Below, in pieces: positions 24,989 to 33,524 of a DNA stretch of 64,000 bases (the first letter of the stretch is position 1; each line of letters begins with the position of its first letter). Both the position numbers and the translations under genes were made by a program. This stretch comes from Micromonospora noduli. Lineage in GTDB: Bacteria > Actinomycetota > Actinomycetes > Mycobacteriales > Micromonosporaceae. The notes under the pieces were generated by a model, which had not been told where the DNA came from, searched no databases, and worked only from the letters and a program-made list of their open reading frames with translations. The stretch spans positions 62,001-126,000 of the forward strand of contig NZ_PYAK01000003.1 of NCBI RefSeq assembly GCF_003264365.1, given 5' to 3'.

Positions 24989-25735
24989 TTACGGGAGGTT
25001 TCCGGACGTACCGCGATCACGCTTGAGACCCGGTGCCCGGGTGGTCCTCTCCACCAGGGCGGCAGCGACCTCCCGCACTTTGCGGTTGGAGTCCTGGGAA
25101 ACCTTCGCGAGGACGGCGAACGCCTCGTCGGGGGTGCAGCGGCGTTCGCCCATGATGATGCCCTTGGCCTGCTCGATCACGGCCCGGCTCTGCATGGCCA
25201 ACTGCATCTGCGCGGCCATGGTGGCGGTGGTGTCGTAGAGGTGGGCGTTGGCGAGGGCGACAGCGGCGTACCCCGCGAACGTCTCTGCGAGGGCGACCGC
25301 GTCGTCGTCGAAGGCACCCGCCTCGGCCCCGTAGATGTTCAGCGCACCGAGCACCGACTCCTGGATCGGGAACCCGATCGACAGTGAGCTGTGAGCTCCA
25401 CCCTGCACGGCTTCGGCCGCCCACTGCGGCCAGCGGACCTCCTCGGACATGTCGGGGACGGACACGACGGCGGAGTCTCTGGCCGCCTCCAGACACGGAC
25501 CCTCACCATGCTCGTACTGCAGCTCGTCGAGTCGCAGCGCCATCTCACCGCTGAACGCGGCGGTGTGCGCACCCTCCTGCTTCAGCAACGTCACCGACAC
25601 CTCCTCGGCGCCCGGGATCGTTCGCCGTGCCAGCTCGGAGACCTGGGTCAACACTCCAGACAGGTCGGTCTCGCCGAGCTTGATCTGGCCGAGTTCGGAG
25701 ATCGCCGCATTGGGATCAATGGGCTGCTGTGCCAT
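24989..25735 (-). CDS. GAF-ANTAR domain RNA-binding antiterminator
   Basis: The 248-residue protein has a GAF sensory domain near residues 20-160 (including GEGPCLEAARDSAVVSVPDM). A C-terminal ANTAR domain of about 55 residues follows: AMQSRAVIEQAKGIIMGERRCTPDEAFAVLAKVSQDSNRKVREVA. ANTAR domains bind paired hexanucleotide-loop RNA hairpins and prevent termination. The ATG at 25735 begins MAQQPIDP. It is next to the STAS protein on the same strand; both could belong to stress signalling, but the 178-bp gap argues against one operon. Confidence 0.9.
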   Translation of the reverse strand: MAQQPIDPNAAISELGQIKLGETDLSGVLTQVSELARRTIPGAEEVSVTLLKQEGAHTAAFSGEMALRLDELQYEHGEGPCLEAARDSAVVSVPDMSEEVRWPQWAAEAVQGGAHSSLSIGFPIQESVLGALNIYGAEAGAFDDDAVALAETFAGYAAVALANAHLYDTTATMAAQMQLAMQSRAVIEQAKGIIMGERRCTPDEAFAVLAKVSQDSNRKVREVAAALVERTTRAPGLKRDRGTSGNLP

Positions 25736-26100
25736 GACTTCAAGGTCCTCGTGCCCGGGGCGCGTACCGGTTGCAGGAAGGCGACGGCAGCGCGCGTGGT
25801 GATGGCGCACCCGCGAGCACGGGGCGCCGCACGGACTCGCCAACCGAGCCCGGGCGCCCGCTGCTGGACGCTGACTGACCGACGCCCAGGCGTCGGCTGC
25901 GGCGACAACTATACGACGCGGAGTGGAACGTACCCGAGGCAGCCGGATCGGCTCGGGCGCTCTTGTTTGGCCCTGCGGACGGCGGGGCATCGTGCTCAGA
26001 CAGCGTGAACACCGCGCCCCGGCTCGGAACGTGCCGATGTCAGCTCAGAAGCGTGCGAGCCGGGCCTCGACCGCACCGACAGCGGAGGTGGGAGGCACCG
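25736..26100. other. Divergent intergenic region, no gene seen
   Basis: The 365-bp region lies between the divergent GAF-ANTAR gene and the basic small protein. GGAGGTGGGAGG at its right end is the ribosome-binding site of the latter. I see no terminator, repeat or convincing ORF. Confidence 0.45.
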
Positions 26101-26424
26101 ATGCCAGCAGGATCGAGCCCGAAGAGAGAACGACAGTACGAGCACATCAAGGAGAGCGCGCAAGAGCGGGGCGCCTCCGCCGGGCGGGCCAAGGAGATCG
26201 CGGCCCGCACTGTCAACAAGGAACGGGCCCGCTCGGGTGAGTCCCGAACGGCGAGCCGGTCCTCCCGGAACGACGTGTCGTCCGGGCACCGTGGCGGTAA
26301 GCGCTCCCACAGCGGCGCCCAGGGTCGCACCAAGGAGCAGCTGTACAACGAGGCGAAGCAACGCGGCATCAAGGGCCGCTCGTCGATGTCGAAGAGCGAG
26401 CTGGAGCGGGCCCTGTCGAAGTAG
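26101..26424 (+). CDS. Basic small protein with SAP/Rho-N-like C-terminus
   Basis: The 107-residue, very basic protein begins MPAGSSPKRERQYEHIKES and contains RAKEIAARTVNKERARSGE. It ends in TKEQLYNEAKQRGIKGRSSMSKSELERALSK, a helix-extended loop-helix typical of SAP or Rho N-terminal folds that bind nucleic acid. Proteins of this type are often labelled plasmid-stabilisation proteins, but nothing here shows that role. GGAGGTGGGAGGCACCG precedes the ATG. Confidence 0.8.
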   Translation: MPAGSSPKRERQYEHIKESAQERGASAGRAKEIAARTVNKERARSGESRTASRSSRNDVSSGHRGGKRSHSGAQGRTKEQLYNEAKQRGIKGRSSMSKSELERALSK

Positions 26425-26459
26425 CCACCGGTCGGGCGTCGTGGACTCGCCGAGCCAGC

Positions 26460-27458
26460 TCAGACGGGCCCCAGCAGGGCGACAAGCGCGTCGTCGCCCT
26501 GGCCGAGCTGCGCAGCGCCCGTCGCTGGCGCGACCAGGAACCGGCGGCAGCCGTCGAGTTCCACGTACCGGTCGGGGCCTGCACCTTCGAGCGGGCGTAG
26601 CACCGCGAAGCGGGTCGCCGGGGTGGCACAGTCGACCACCGCCCGGCGATTGGACAGCGCCCGGAGCACGCCCGCCTGACGCTCGATCGGCAGCGGACCG
26701 CCGTACACGAAGTCGCCCGCGGGTTTCTCGCCTTCCTGAAGCGACGCGGGCACCTGGTAGACGCAGAGGCGCAGCGGCCCGGCTGCCGGCGGTAGCCCGG
26801 GCCCTGCCGGCCCGGGGTTACCGTTCCGGGTCTCCACCCACACCATGTCCGTCCACTGCTGCGCGCATCCGGCGGCCTCGGCGGCCGCGGATTCGATCTG
26901 CCGGATGGTACGGGTGCCCACAGTGGTCCACTGCGGCCCGGCCAGCGCGGCGATCACCTCGGCGCGAGGCTTGCCGCAGGAGTCCGTCGGGATCTGGGGC
27001 CGCAGCCAGCGTCCCCGGTCGTCCACCAGGGCCAACCACGGCGGGATGACCATCTCGAGGGTGCAGGCGACCTCCCCGCCGGTCTGCTCGCTGGGCAGGC
27101 GCAGCGCGGTGAGCAGCGGTGCGATCTGCTCGGCGCGTCGCTCGGTGGCGATCTGTTCCTGACCACCGTTGGGGCCCGGCCGAATCTCGCGCCCGCAGAT
27201 CACGGCCGCGACCGCTGTGAACGCCGGGTCGATGCGACCGATCGTCGGCTCCTTCACGGTCGGCGGTGACGTCTCCGTGGTCGGCCCCGTGATCACCTCG
27301 CCCGCCCGGGGTGCCGCCTTCGCACAGGAGGTCCACCCGTCGACGATCTGGGCCGGACCGGGCGCCCTCGGATCGCCCGGCCCGATCGCCGTGCCACCAC
27401 AGCCGCCCAGCGCCATGCCGAGCAGTGCCACCGCCAGTACCGTCCGGGACGAACGCAT
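26460..27458 (-). CDS. Predicted lipoprotein, unknown function
   Basis: The 332-residue exported protein has a lipoprotein signal MRSSRTVLAVALLGMALGGC, with lipobox Cys at residue 20. The mature part has about eight cysteines spread through it (SCAKAAP, AVICGREI, ACTLEM, DSCGKP, AGCAQQW, RLCVYQ, DCATP, DGCRRF), which suggests disulfide bonds. I recognise no catalytic motif. The start at ATG 27458 is chosen because it begins the signal peptide exactly; GTG codons at 27467 and 27470 are alternatives. It is divergent from the VOC gene at 27598. Confidence 0.75.
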   Translation of the reverse strand: MRSSRTVLAVALLGMALGGCGGTAIGPGDPRAPGPAQIVDGWTSCAKAAPRAGEVITGPTTETSPPTVKEPTIGRIDPAFTAVAAVICGREIRPGPNGGQEQIATERRAEQIAPLLTALRLPSEQTGGEVACTLEMVIPPWLALVDDRGRWLRPQIPTDSCGKPRAEVIAALAGPQWTTVGTRTIRQIESAAAEAAGCAQQWTDMVWVETRNGNPGPAGPGLPPAAGPLRLCVYQVPASLQEGEKPAGDFVYGGPLPIERQAGVLRALSNRRAVVDCATPATRFAVLRPLEGAGPDRYVELDGCRRFLVAPATGAAQLGQGDDALVALLGPV

Positions 27459-27597
27459 CCGGCTCACCACCTTCCACCCGGGGATGGGACGGACACCAGA
27501 CGCGTCTGGTTCCGGCCGACCGGGCCGCAGCGTGACGCGGGTGACCGGTGGGGACGTCGCCGGCTGGGCCCGGGGCATCCGCCGGCAGAATGGCCGA

Positions 27598-27993
27598 ATG
27601 GCACATCTGGGACTTGTCGCGCTGCTGGTAAGGGAGTACGACGAGGCGATCGACTTCTACGTCGGCGACCTCGGTTTCGAGCTGGTGGAGGACACCGCCC
27701 GACCGGACGGTTCACGCTGGGTGGTGGTCCGCCCGGCGGGGGCCCGGGAGACGGCAGTGCTGCTGGCCCGGCCGAGCAGCGCCGAGCAGCAGGCTCGGAT
27801 CGGCGACCAGACCGGCGGCCGGGTCGGGCTGTTCCTCTACACCGAGGATTTCGCCCGGGACCATGCCCGGATGGTGACGGCCGGGGTGCGTTTTCTGGAG
27901 GAACCGCGGCACGAGGCGTACGGTTCGGTAGCGGTGTTTGTCGATATCTACGGCAACCGCTGGGACCTCCTCCAGCCCCGCAGCACAGAGTGA
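27598..27993 (+). CDS. VOC family protein
   Basis: The 131-residue protein has the vicinal oxygen chelate fold, with LVALLVREYDEAIDFYVGDLGFELVEDT at the start and VAVFVDIYGNRWDLLQP at the end. Relatives without fixed substrates are often labelled glyoxalase superfamily. The ATG at 27598 gives the expected start of the first strand (MAHLGLVALL). It stands alone; the two-component locus starts about 120 bp later. Confidence 0.87.
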   Translation: MAHLGLVALLVREYDEAIDFYVGDLGFELVEDTARPDGSRWVVVRPAGARETAVLLARPSSAEQQARIGDQTGGRVGLFLYTEDFARDHARMVTAGVRFLEEPRHEAYGSVAVFVDIYGNRWDLLQPRSTE

Positions 27994-28112
27994 CACATTA
28001 GCGACACTCCGCACGCAAAGGATCACCCCGTCACGGTCCACCATGCTATTGTCCGATGTCGATCTACGCCGCGTGGACCCGGACCGGGTCGTTGTCGGAA
28101 GGACACTTCCCG

Positions 28113-29291
28113 ATGCCGGCCGTTGCCACCCCAACCGTGCCGCCGCCCACGCTGGACAACCCGGCCGGCGGGGCCCTGGGCCTCATCTTCACCACGTTGC
28201 CAGCGCTGCTGCGGCTGAGCTGCGGGCTGTTCGGCGCGGCGGTGGCCGTGTCGGTGCAGACCCCACCGGTGGAGCAGGCGGTGTTGCTGCCCGCTGTGGC
28301 AGTGCTGACCGGCTGGTCCCTGTGGTACGCGCACCGCGCGTTGCGCCACGGCATCGGCCCCGGCCTCGTCGCCGGTGACGTGGCGGTCACCGCGCTGACC
28401 TGCCTGCTCATCCCGGTGTTGGTGGCGCCCGAGGTGCTGCCCGGCGAGGGCAGTTGGATCGCCGTGCTGGCCAGCACCACGGTGATCAACACACAGGCCA
28501 CGACCTCCGCGCGCTGGTCGATCCCGGCCGGGCTACTCGTGATAGCCACCTACGTGACCGGGGCGCAGGCCGCCGGCAACCCCACCGAAGCTCGGGCGCA
28601 CGCGGCCACGCTACTGGCGCAGACCGCCTGCACGGCGATGATGGCGGCGGTCATGCGCCGACGCATCGGCCGGGCGGACCGCGCCTTCGTCGAACACCAG
28701 CGGATGACCCGGGAGGCGTTGGTCGCGCGCGCCGCCCGCGAGGCCGAACGCCAGCAGAACCGCGACCTGCACGACACCGTGCTCGGGACGCTGACCATGG
28801 TGGGGCTGGGCGCGGTGGCGGGGCCCTCGGTCGCCTTCCGGGACCGGTGCGCGGCGGACCTGCGTACCCTCGTCTCGCTCACCGACGCCGGCCCGGTGGC
28901 CGGCGACGGCCCGGTGCCGCTCGACGGGCGGTTGCGGTTGGTGGTCGGCCGGCTGCCCGAGCTTGCGGTACGGCTGGACCTGGCGTCCTGCGCCGTCCCG
29001 GTCGGGGTGGCCGACGCGATCAGCGAGAGCGCCTACGCGGCACTGTCCAACGTGGTCCGCCACGCGCCGGGCGCCGGGGCCACGCTGCGGTTGAGCCGCG
29101 ACGCGATCGGCGTCGTGGTCGAGGTCGCCGACGACGGCCCCGGCTTCGACCTGGCCACCGTCCCACCGCACCGGTACGGCTTGCGCGAGTCGATCCGGGG
29201 CCGGATGGCGACGGTCGGTGGGCGGGCCGTCGTGCACTCGGCCGTCGGCACGGGCACCCGGATTCGACTGGAGTGGCCCGGTGTCGGCTGA
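28113..29291 (+). CDS. NarL-type sensor histidine kinase
   Basis: The 392-residue protein has four to five transmembrane segments within the first 190 residues. A DHp helix with RDLHDTVLGTL (phospho-accepting His at about 220) and a GHKL ATPase domain with N-box ALSNVVRHA and DDGPGFD near 340 follow. It should phosphorylate the response regulator encoded two genes later. GGAAGGA nine bases before the ATG at 28113 supports this start; a longer frame from 28056 begins just after a TATTGT box and may not be within the message. The 3' end overlaps the next gene by 11 bases. Confidence 0.9.
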   Translation: MPAVATPTVPPPTLDNPAGGALGLIFTTLPALLRLSCGLFGAAVAVSVQTPPVEQAVLLPAVAVLTGWSLWYAHRALRHGIGPGLVAGDVAVTALTCLLIPVLVAPEVLPGEGSWIAVLASTTVINTQATTSARWSIPAGLLVIATYVTGAQAAGNPTEARAHAATLLAQTACTAMMAAVMRRRIGRADRAFVEHQRMTREALVARAAREAERQQNRDLHDTVLGTLTMVGLGAVAGPSVAFRDRCAADLRTLVSLTDAGPVAGDGPVPLDGRLRLVVGRLPELAVRLDLASCAVPVGVADAISESAYAALSNVVRHAPGAGATLRLSRDAIGVVVEVADDGPGFDLATVPPHRYGLRESIRGRMATVGGRAVVHSAVGTGTRIRLEWPGVG

Positions 29292-30489
29292 CCTGAACGC
29301 CCCGGCGCACCCCACCGACGCGTCGGAGACACCGAACCGCGCCAGTGTCTCGACACCCAGGGAGCCGGACTCCCCCGCAGCGTTCGCCGCGCCGGCCGCC
29401 GTGGCGCACGCGTCCGACCGGGGTGCCCGGATCGCCGCCGTCGCCATCGCGTTGGCCTGGCACGTCGCGATCGCGCTGCCGGCGGTGCTGTCCGCCCGCG
29501 CGGAGTTCGCCGCGCCAGCGGTGGTGCTCGGCGCCTGGATCCTGGTCGCCGTGACCGGCGCGGTGGCCGGGGTACGGCTGCTGCAAGGCTCGCCACTGCC
29601 GCCGTGGCCGCTGGCCGGGCTGCTGCTGGTCGTCGACGCGGCCGTCTTCGCCGCGGCCGGTGAGCGGCAGTTGTTCACCGCCGCCAACTGGGTGTGGGGC
29701 ACGCTCGGGTGGTTCTTCGTGCTGGCGGTGTGGGGTCGGCGCGTCGTGGGCCTGATCGCGCTCCTCAGCACGCACGCGTTGATCGCCCTGGTCGCCGTGC
29801 TCGTGCACGGCCCCGATCCGGCCGACGTGGCCCGCTACGTGATGTACGTCTACGGCACGTTCTCCCTGCCGGTGGCGGTCTTCGTGGGCAGCACGGTCAT
29901 CGTCGGCCTGGCTCGGGAACGGGCCGCCGTCTCGGCCGCCGGTCACGCGATGGCCGCGGAGCGGGATGCCGCCGAGCGGGGCCTTCGCGAACGCCGGGAC
30001 CGGCTCGCCCTGGTCAGCTCGGCGGCCGGGCGGGTCCTCGGGGACCTGGCCGGCGGCCAGGCCGACCCGGACGACCCGGAGGTGCAGCGCCGGTGCATGC
30101 TGGCCGCCGCCCGGCTGCGCCGGCTGATCGCCGAGTCCGACGATGTGCCCGACCCGCTGTTGCACGAGTTGCGAGCCGCCGCCGACCTGGCGGAACGCAA
30201 CGGCCTACCGATCGACCTGGTCACCATCGGCACCCCGCCGCCGCTGCCGGTGGAGGTCCGCCGCCGGCTGGCCGACCCGCTCACCGGCACCCTCGCCGAC
30301 GCCCGGGGATGGGCGCGACTGACAGTGGTCTCCGGCCCGGACGAGGTGGTGGTCAGCCTCGTCACCCCGGACCGGGAGGGACCGGAGTCGACCGGCCCGC
30401 CCCCCGGGGAGCACGACGACGGGCCGGTGCAGTACCTCTACGAACGGGACGGGAACATCAGATGGGCGCAGACCCGGTGGCGGCGGTGA
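29281..30489 (+). CDS. Kinase-like membrane partner protein without recognisable ATPase domain
   Basis: The 402-residue protein has five or six transmembrane segments at about residues 45-210. A coiled helix (ERAAVSAAGHAMAAERDAAERGLRERRDRLALVSS) and a cytoplasmic domain of about 150 residues follow. The layout copies the preceding kinase, and HELRAAADLAERNGLPIDLV looks like the region after a DHp helix. However, I find no phospho-accepting His in an H-box and no N or G box. It may therefore be a degenerate kinase that modulates its neighbour. The GTG start overlaps the end of the kinase gene. Confidence 0.7.
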   Translation: MSADLNAPAHPTDASETPNRASVSTPREPDSPAAFAAPAAVAHASDRGARIAAVAIALAWHVAIALPAVLSARAEFAAPAVVLGAWILVAVTGAVAGVRLLQGSPLPPWPLAGLLLVVDAAVFAAAGERQLFTAANWVWGTLGWFFVLAVWGRRVVGLIALLSTHALIALVAVLVHGPDPADVARYVMYVYGTFSLPVAVFVGSTVIVGLARERAAVSAAGHAMAAERDAAERGLRERRDRLALVSSAAGRVLGDLAGGQADPDDPEVQRRCMLAAARLRRLIAESDDVPDPLLHELRAAADLAERNGLPIDLVTIGTPPPLPVEVRRRLADPLTGTLADARGWARLTVVSGPDEVVVSLVTPDREGPESTGPPPGEHDDGPVQYLYERDGNIRWAQTRWRR

Positions 30490-31175
30490 CCGGCGATCGG
30501 CCGGTCGGGGTGGCGATCGTCGATGACCATCCGGTGGTGGTCGAGGGGGTCCGCGCCTGGCTCGCCACCGAGCCTCGTCTGACGGTGCTCGCCACCGGCG
30601 ACGACCCGGACGCGGTGTTGCGGGCGGCGCCGCACGCCGATGTGATCCTGCTCGACCTGCGGCTGCACGGGCGGATGGCGTTGGACAAGTTGGCCGAGCT
30701 GAGCGCCGCCGGGCGGCGGGTGGTGGTCTATTCGGAGCACACCGACCCGCAGACGATGCTCGCCGCGCTGGACGCCGGGGCGGTGGCGTTCCTGGCCAAG
30801 CACGAGGGCCGGGAACACTGCGTGGAAACGGTGCTGGCCGCCGCGAGCGACCGCCCGTACGTGCCGCCGGCGCTGGCCGGTGCGATGGTCGGCGACCCGC
30901 GGCCGGACCGGCCGATGTTGTCCGACAAGGAGCGTGAGGCGCTGCTGCTCTGGTTCCAGTCGATGTCCAAGGCGTCGGTGGCTCGGCGGATGCAGATCAG
31001 CGAGCACACGGTGAAGCAGTACGTCGACCGGGCGCGGATCAAGTACACCCGGGCGGGGCGACCAGCCGCCACAAAGGCGGCACTGCTCGCCCGTGCGATC
31101 GAGGACGGTCTCGTCCGCCCGGAGGAGATCGGCATCTACCGGTCACAGGCGACACACGACCGGCCGACCCCCTAA
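30462..31175 (+). CDS. LuxR/NarL-type response regulator
   Basis: The 237-residue protein has a receiver domain (VAIVDDHPVVVEGV, phospho-accepting Asp in VILLDLRL near residue 65, Ser/Thr and Lys positions in VVVYSEH and FLAKHEG). The LuxR-type HTH reads LLLWFQSMSKASVARRMQISEHTVKQYVDRARIKY. The ATG at 30462 overlaps the 3' end of the kinase-like gene by 28 bases. Together the three genes form one operon; the target genes are unknown. Confidence 0.92.
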   Translation: MGADPVAAVTGDRPVGVAIVDDHPVVVEGVRAWLATEPRLTVLATGDDPDAVLRAAPHADVILLDLRLHGRMALDKLAELSAAGRRVVVYSEHTDPQTMLAALDAGAVAFLAKHEGREHCVETVLAAASDRPYVPPALAGAMVGDPRPDRPMLSDKEREALLLWFQSMSKASVARRMQISEHTVKQYVDRARIKYTRAGRPAATKAALLARAIEDGLVRPEEIGIYRSQATHDRPTP

Positions 31176-31241
31176 CAGGCGTCATGACAGGGGCACTCCG
31201 GTCCGGAAGGCTTCAGTACACAGCCAGCTGACCGGAAGGTC

Positions 31242-31970
31242 GTGACGATGCACGCCGACGCGTCCCCCTTCTTCATCGGTCCCCACCGGTTCGACGCCCC
31301 CGACGACGACGTGGGCCCGACCCTGGACCGCCGCTACAACCTGCGACCGATGCCCGGCGAACGGTTGCTCGGGCGACACCGGCTGCTGGTCGCGGGCTAC
31401 CTGCTCGGGCCGAGCGAGGTGCGACGCCGTTGGCAGTTGCCCGAGCCGGTCGCGGTGACCGTCACCGACCAGCGGATCTGCTGGGTGGGCAGTGGCTCGC
31501 AGCTGTCGCTGGTCGCCGACGGCACGCACCGGGCCCGACCGCCGGCTCGACTGAACGGCCTGATGAGCGGTCAGATCCGCTGGCAGTGGCCGTCCCGGTT
31601 GGAGCTGCCGACGAGCGCGCCGGACGCCCCGGCGCAGTTGCTGATCGTCTGCGACGCGCTGCGCACCATTCAGCAGCCGGCGTTGGCCCTCAGCGGAACG
31701 ACCGCCGAGGTCGTGGCGCTGGCGCGGCAGGTTCGCCGGGCGGTGGCCATGTTCCGGCTCAACCGTCCACAACTGGTCGACCTTTCGGCCCAGGAGCGCG
31801 ACGTGCTGCTGCTGCGGGCCGGCCCCGGTCTGCTCGCCGGCGACACCCGGGTCACGCTGCCCGGCTCGTTGCCGGTGGAGTTCCACTCCCGGGACGACTA
31901 CTACCGTTCGCGACCGGATCCGACCTCGTGGGGCGGGCTCGCAGGCGGCGCAGCATCCGGGGATCGGTGA
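31242..31970 (+). CDS. Hypothetical protein with possible PH-like domain
   Basis: The protein of up to 242 residues has no membrane segment. The middle (RLLVAGYLLG, VAVTVTDQRICWVGSGSQLSLVADGTH) has the beta-strand pattern of bacterial PH-like domains, but this is only a resemblance. The C-terminal half has helical stretches (VVALARQVRRAVAMFRL). GGAAGG lies before the GTG at 31242; ATG 31248 is also possible. The last 119 bases overlap the convergent AraC-type gene, and the tail RPDPTSWGGLAGGAASGDR is doubtful. Confidence 0.62.
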   Translation: MTMHADASPFFIGPHRFDAPDDDVGPTLDRRYNLRPMPGERLLGRHRLLVAGYLLGPSEVRRRWQLPEPVAVTVTDQRICWVGSGSQLSLVADGTHRARPPARLNGLMSGQIRWQWPSRLELPTSAPDAPAQLLIVCDALRTIQQPALALSGTTAEVVALARQVRRAVAMFRLNRPQLVDLSAQERDVLLLRAGPGLLAGDTRVTLPGSLPVEFHSRDDYYRSRPDPTSWGGLAGGAASGDR

Positions 31971-32832
31971 AGCCGACAGCCCGCGCGGCGGCTTCCACTG
32001 TGGCGCCGTGCCCGATCAGGTGCTCGGCCCGTTCCACCCGGAGCAGCTGCTGGTAGCCGAGCGGAGTGAGGCCGGTGCTCGCCCGGAAGAGTCGGGTCAG
32101 GGTTCGTTCGGCCACACCGCCAGCGGCGGCCAGTTCGGCCAGCGGCAGGGGCTCGGCATACCGGCTGTCGATCAGATCCTGCACCCGGTGCACCGAATCA
32201 GACAGGTGTGAGCGGTGCCGCATCAACGCGCTGGCCTGCGGCTCGTGCCCGTTGCGGCGGGCGTAGACGACCAGCGTGCGGGCGATCTTCGCGGCGGTCG
32301 CCGGGCCGTGCCGGGTCGCCACCAGGTGCAGCGCCACGTCGATGCCACTGGCGATGCCCGCCGAGGTGACCACCCGGTCGTCCACCACGTACAGCACGTC
32401 GCGGACAACCTGGGCCGCCGGGTGCCGGCGGGCCAGGTCGTCCTGCACCTCGTGGTGGGTGGTGCAGCGTCGGCCGTCGAGCAGCCCGGCCCGCCCGAGC
32501 GCGTACGCCCCGGCGCAGACACTGGCCACCGCGCCACCGGCCGCGTGGTGCTCGGCGAGCCGCCGCAGATCGCCGGGCGACACCGGCCCCTGCGGCCCGT
32601 GCGCCGCCGGCCGCCAACCGGGCACGATCACCAGGTCGTCCGGGGCCAGCTGGGGCCACCGGGTGTCGGCGACCAGCGGTACGCCCTGCACTGTGGGCAC
32701 CTGCTCGCGCTCCGCGACGTAGTGCAGTTGATAGTCGTACCCGAGGTCGGCGGCGCTGGAGAAGACCTGAGCCGGCCCGGCGAGGTCCAGCAGGTGCAGC
32801 TGCGGGACCAGCAGGAAGACGACCCGGGTCAC
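31852..32832 (-). CDS. GlxA-type AraC family transcriptional regulator
   Basis: The 326-residue protein has an N-terminal DJ-1/PfpI-like domain (LLDLAGPAQVFSSAADLGYDY and ASVCAGAYALGRAGLLDG). A C-terminal AraC HTH follows, with PLPLAELAAAGGVAERTLTRLFRASTGLTPLGYQQLLRVERAEHL. The second half of the HTH normally ends GFxDxxxLRRxFRRxxGxxPxxYR. Here it reads GFTDPRMLRRLRARPTRSDPVANG, so the last helix looks replaced, possibly by a frameshift near 31930. The gene overlaps its convergent neighbour by 119 bp. It starts 4 bp after the isochorismatase-like gene, suggesting it controls that gene. Confidence 0.85.
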   Translation of the reverse strand: MTRVVFLLVPQLHLLDLAGPAQVFSSAADLGYDYQLHYVAEREQVPTVQGVPLVADTRWPQLAPDDLVIVPGWRPAAHGPQGPVSPGDLRRLAEHHAAGGAVASVCAGAYALGRAGLLDGRRCTTHHEVQDDLARRHPAAQVVRDVLYVVDDRVVTSAGIASGIDVALHLVATRHGPATAAKIARTLVVYARRNGHEPQASALMRHRSHLSDSVHRVQDLIDSRYAEPLPLAELAAAGGVAERTLTRLFRASTGLTPLGYQQLLRVERAEHLIGHGATVEAAARAVGFTDPRMLRRLRARPTRSDPVANGSSRPGSGTPPATSRAA

Positions 32833-32836
32833 GACG

Positions 32837-33445
32837 TCAGCCCCGGCTGCCGGCGAATGTCGCGCCGGTGACCTCGTCCACGGTGCGGATGGTCGCGAAG
32901 CGGCCGGCCAGCGCGTACTCGGTGCGGGTCACGATCTCCTCGTTCGTCAGGGTGCGCGGGTCAGCGAGGATCTCCGCGACCGTGGCGGTCTCCGGCAGGT
33001 CCCGGTGCGGGATGGGGAAGGTCAGCGTGGCGTCGGTGACGAAGGTCATCAGGTAGCCGAGGTCCGCGCCGACCCGGGTGGTGGTCTCCACGCACTGCTC
33101 GGTGCGGATGCCGCAGACGGTGATGTCGGTGATGCCCGCCTGGGTGAGCTGTTGCTGGAGGTTCGTGGTGGTGAACGCGTTGTGCGCGGTCTTGACCAGC
33201 GTCGGCTCACCCTCGGCGGGGACCAACCCGTCGATCAGCCGGACGTACCCGCGGGCGGGGTCGAACAACCCGCCCGTGCCAGGCTCCGAGTGCAGGACCC
33301 AGACCACCAGGTCGCCGCGCTGCCGGGCGGCAGCCACCAGCCGGTCGACCTGGCGGATCATGTCGGGGTTGGAGCCGTACGCCCAGATCGGGCGCTGACG
33401 GAAGGACTCTTGCACGTCGATCACGACGAGTGCTGCTCTGCTCAT
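32837..33445 (-). CDS. Isochorismatase-like cysteine hydrolase
   Basis: The 202-residue protein is of the isochorismatase/nicotinamidase fold with the full D-K-C triad: Asp10 in LVVIDVQESF, Lys85 in LVKTAHNAF and Cys118 in GIRTEQCVETT. The substrate is probably an amide or ester of a small ring or carbamoyl compound, not determinable here. The ATG at 33445 begins MSRAALVVIDVQ, as usual. It is the first gene of a two-gene unit with the AraC-type regulator. Confidence 0.9.
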   Translation of the reverse strand: MSRAALVVIDVQESFRQRPIWAYGSNPDMIRQVDRLVAAARQRGDLVVWVLHSEPGTGGLFDPARGYVRLIDGLVPAEGEPTLVKTAHNAFTTTNLQQQLTQAGITDITVCGIRTEQCVETTTRVGADLGYLMTFVTDATLTFPIPHRDLPETATVAEILADPRTLTNEEIVTRTEYALAGRFATIRTVDEVTGATFAGSRG

Positions 33446-33524
33446 GACGTCGATCCTGGTCGGACGGCGTTCGCGCCGGCAGACACCATTCTGTCCGGGT
33501 GCGGAACGATCCGGCCAACTGGCG

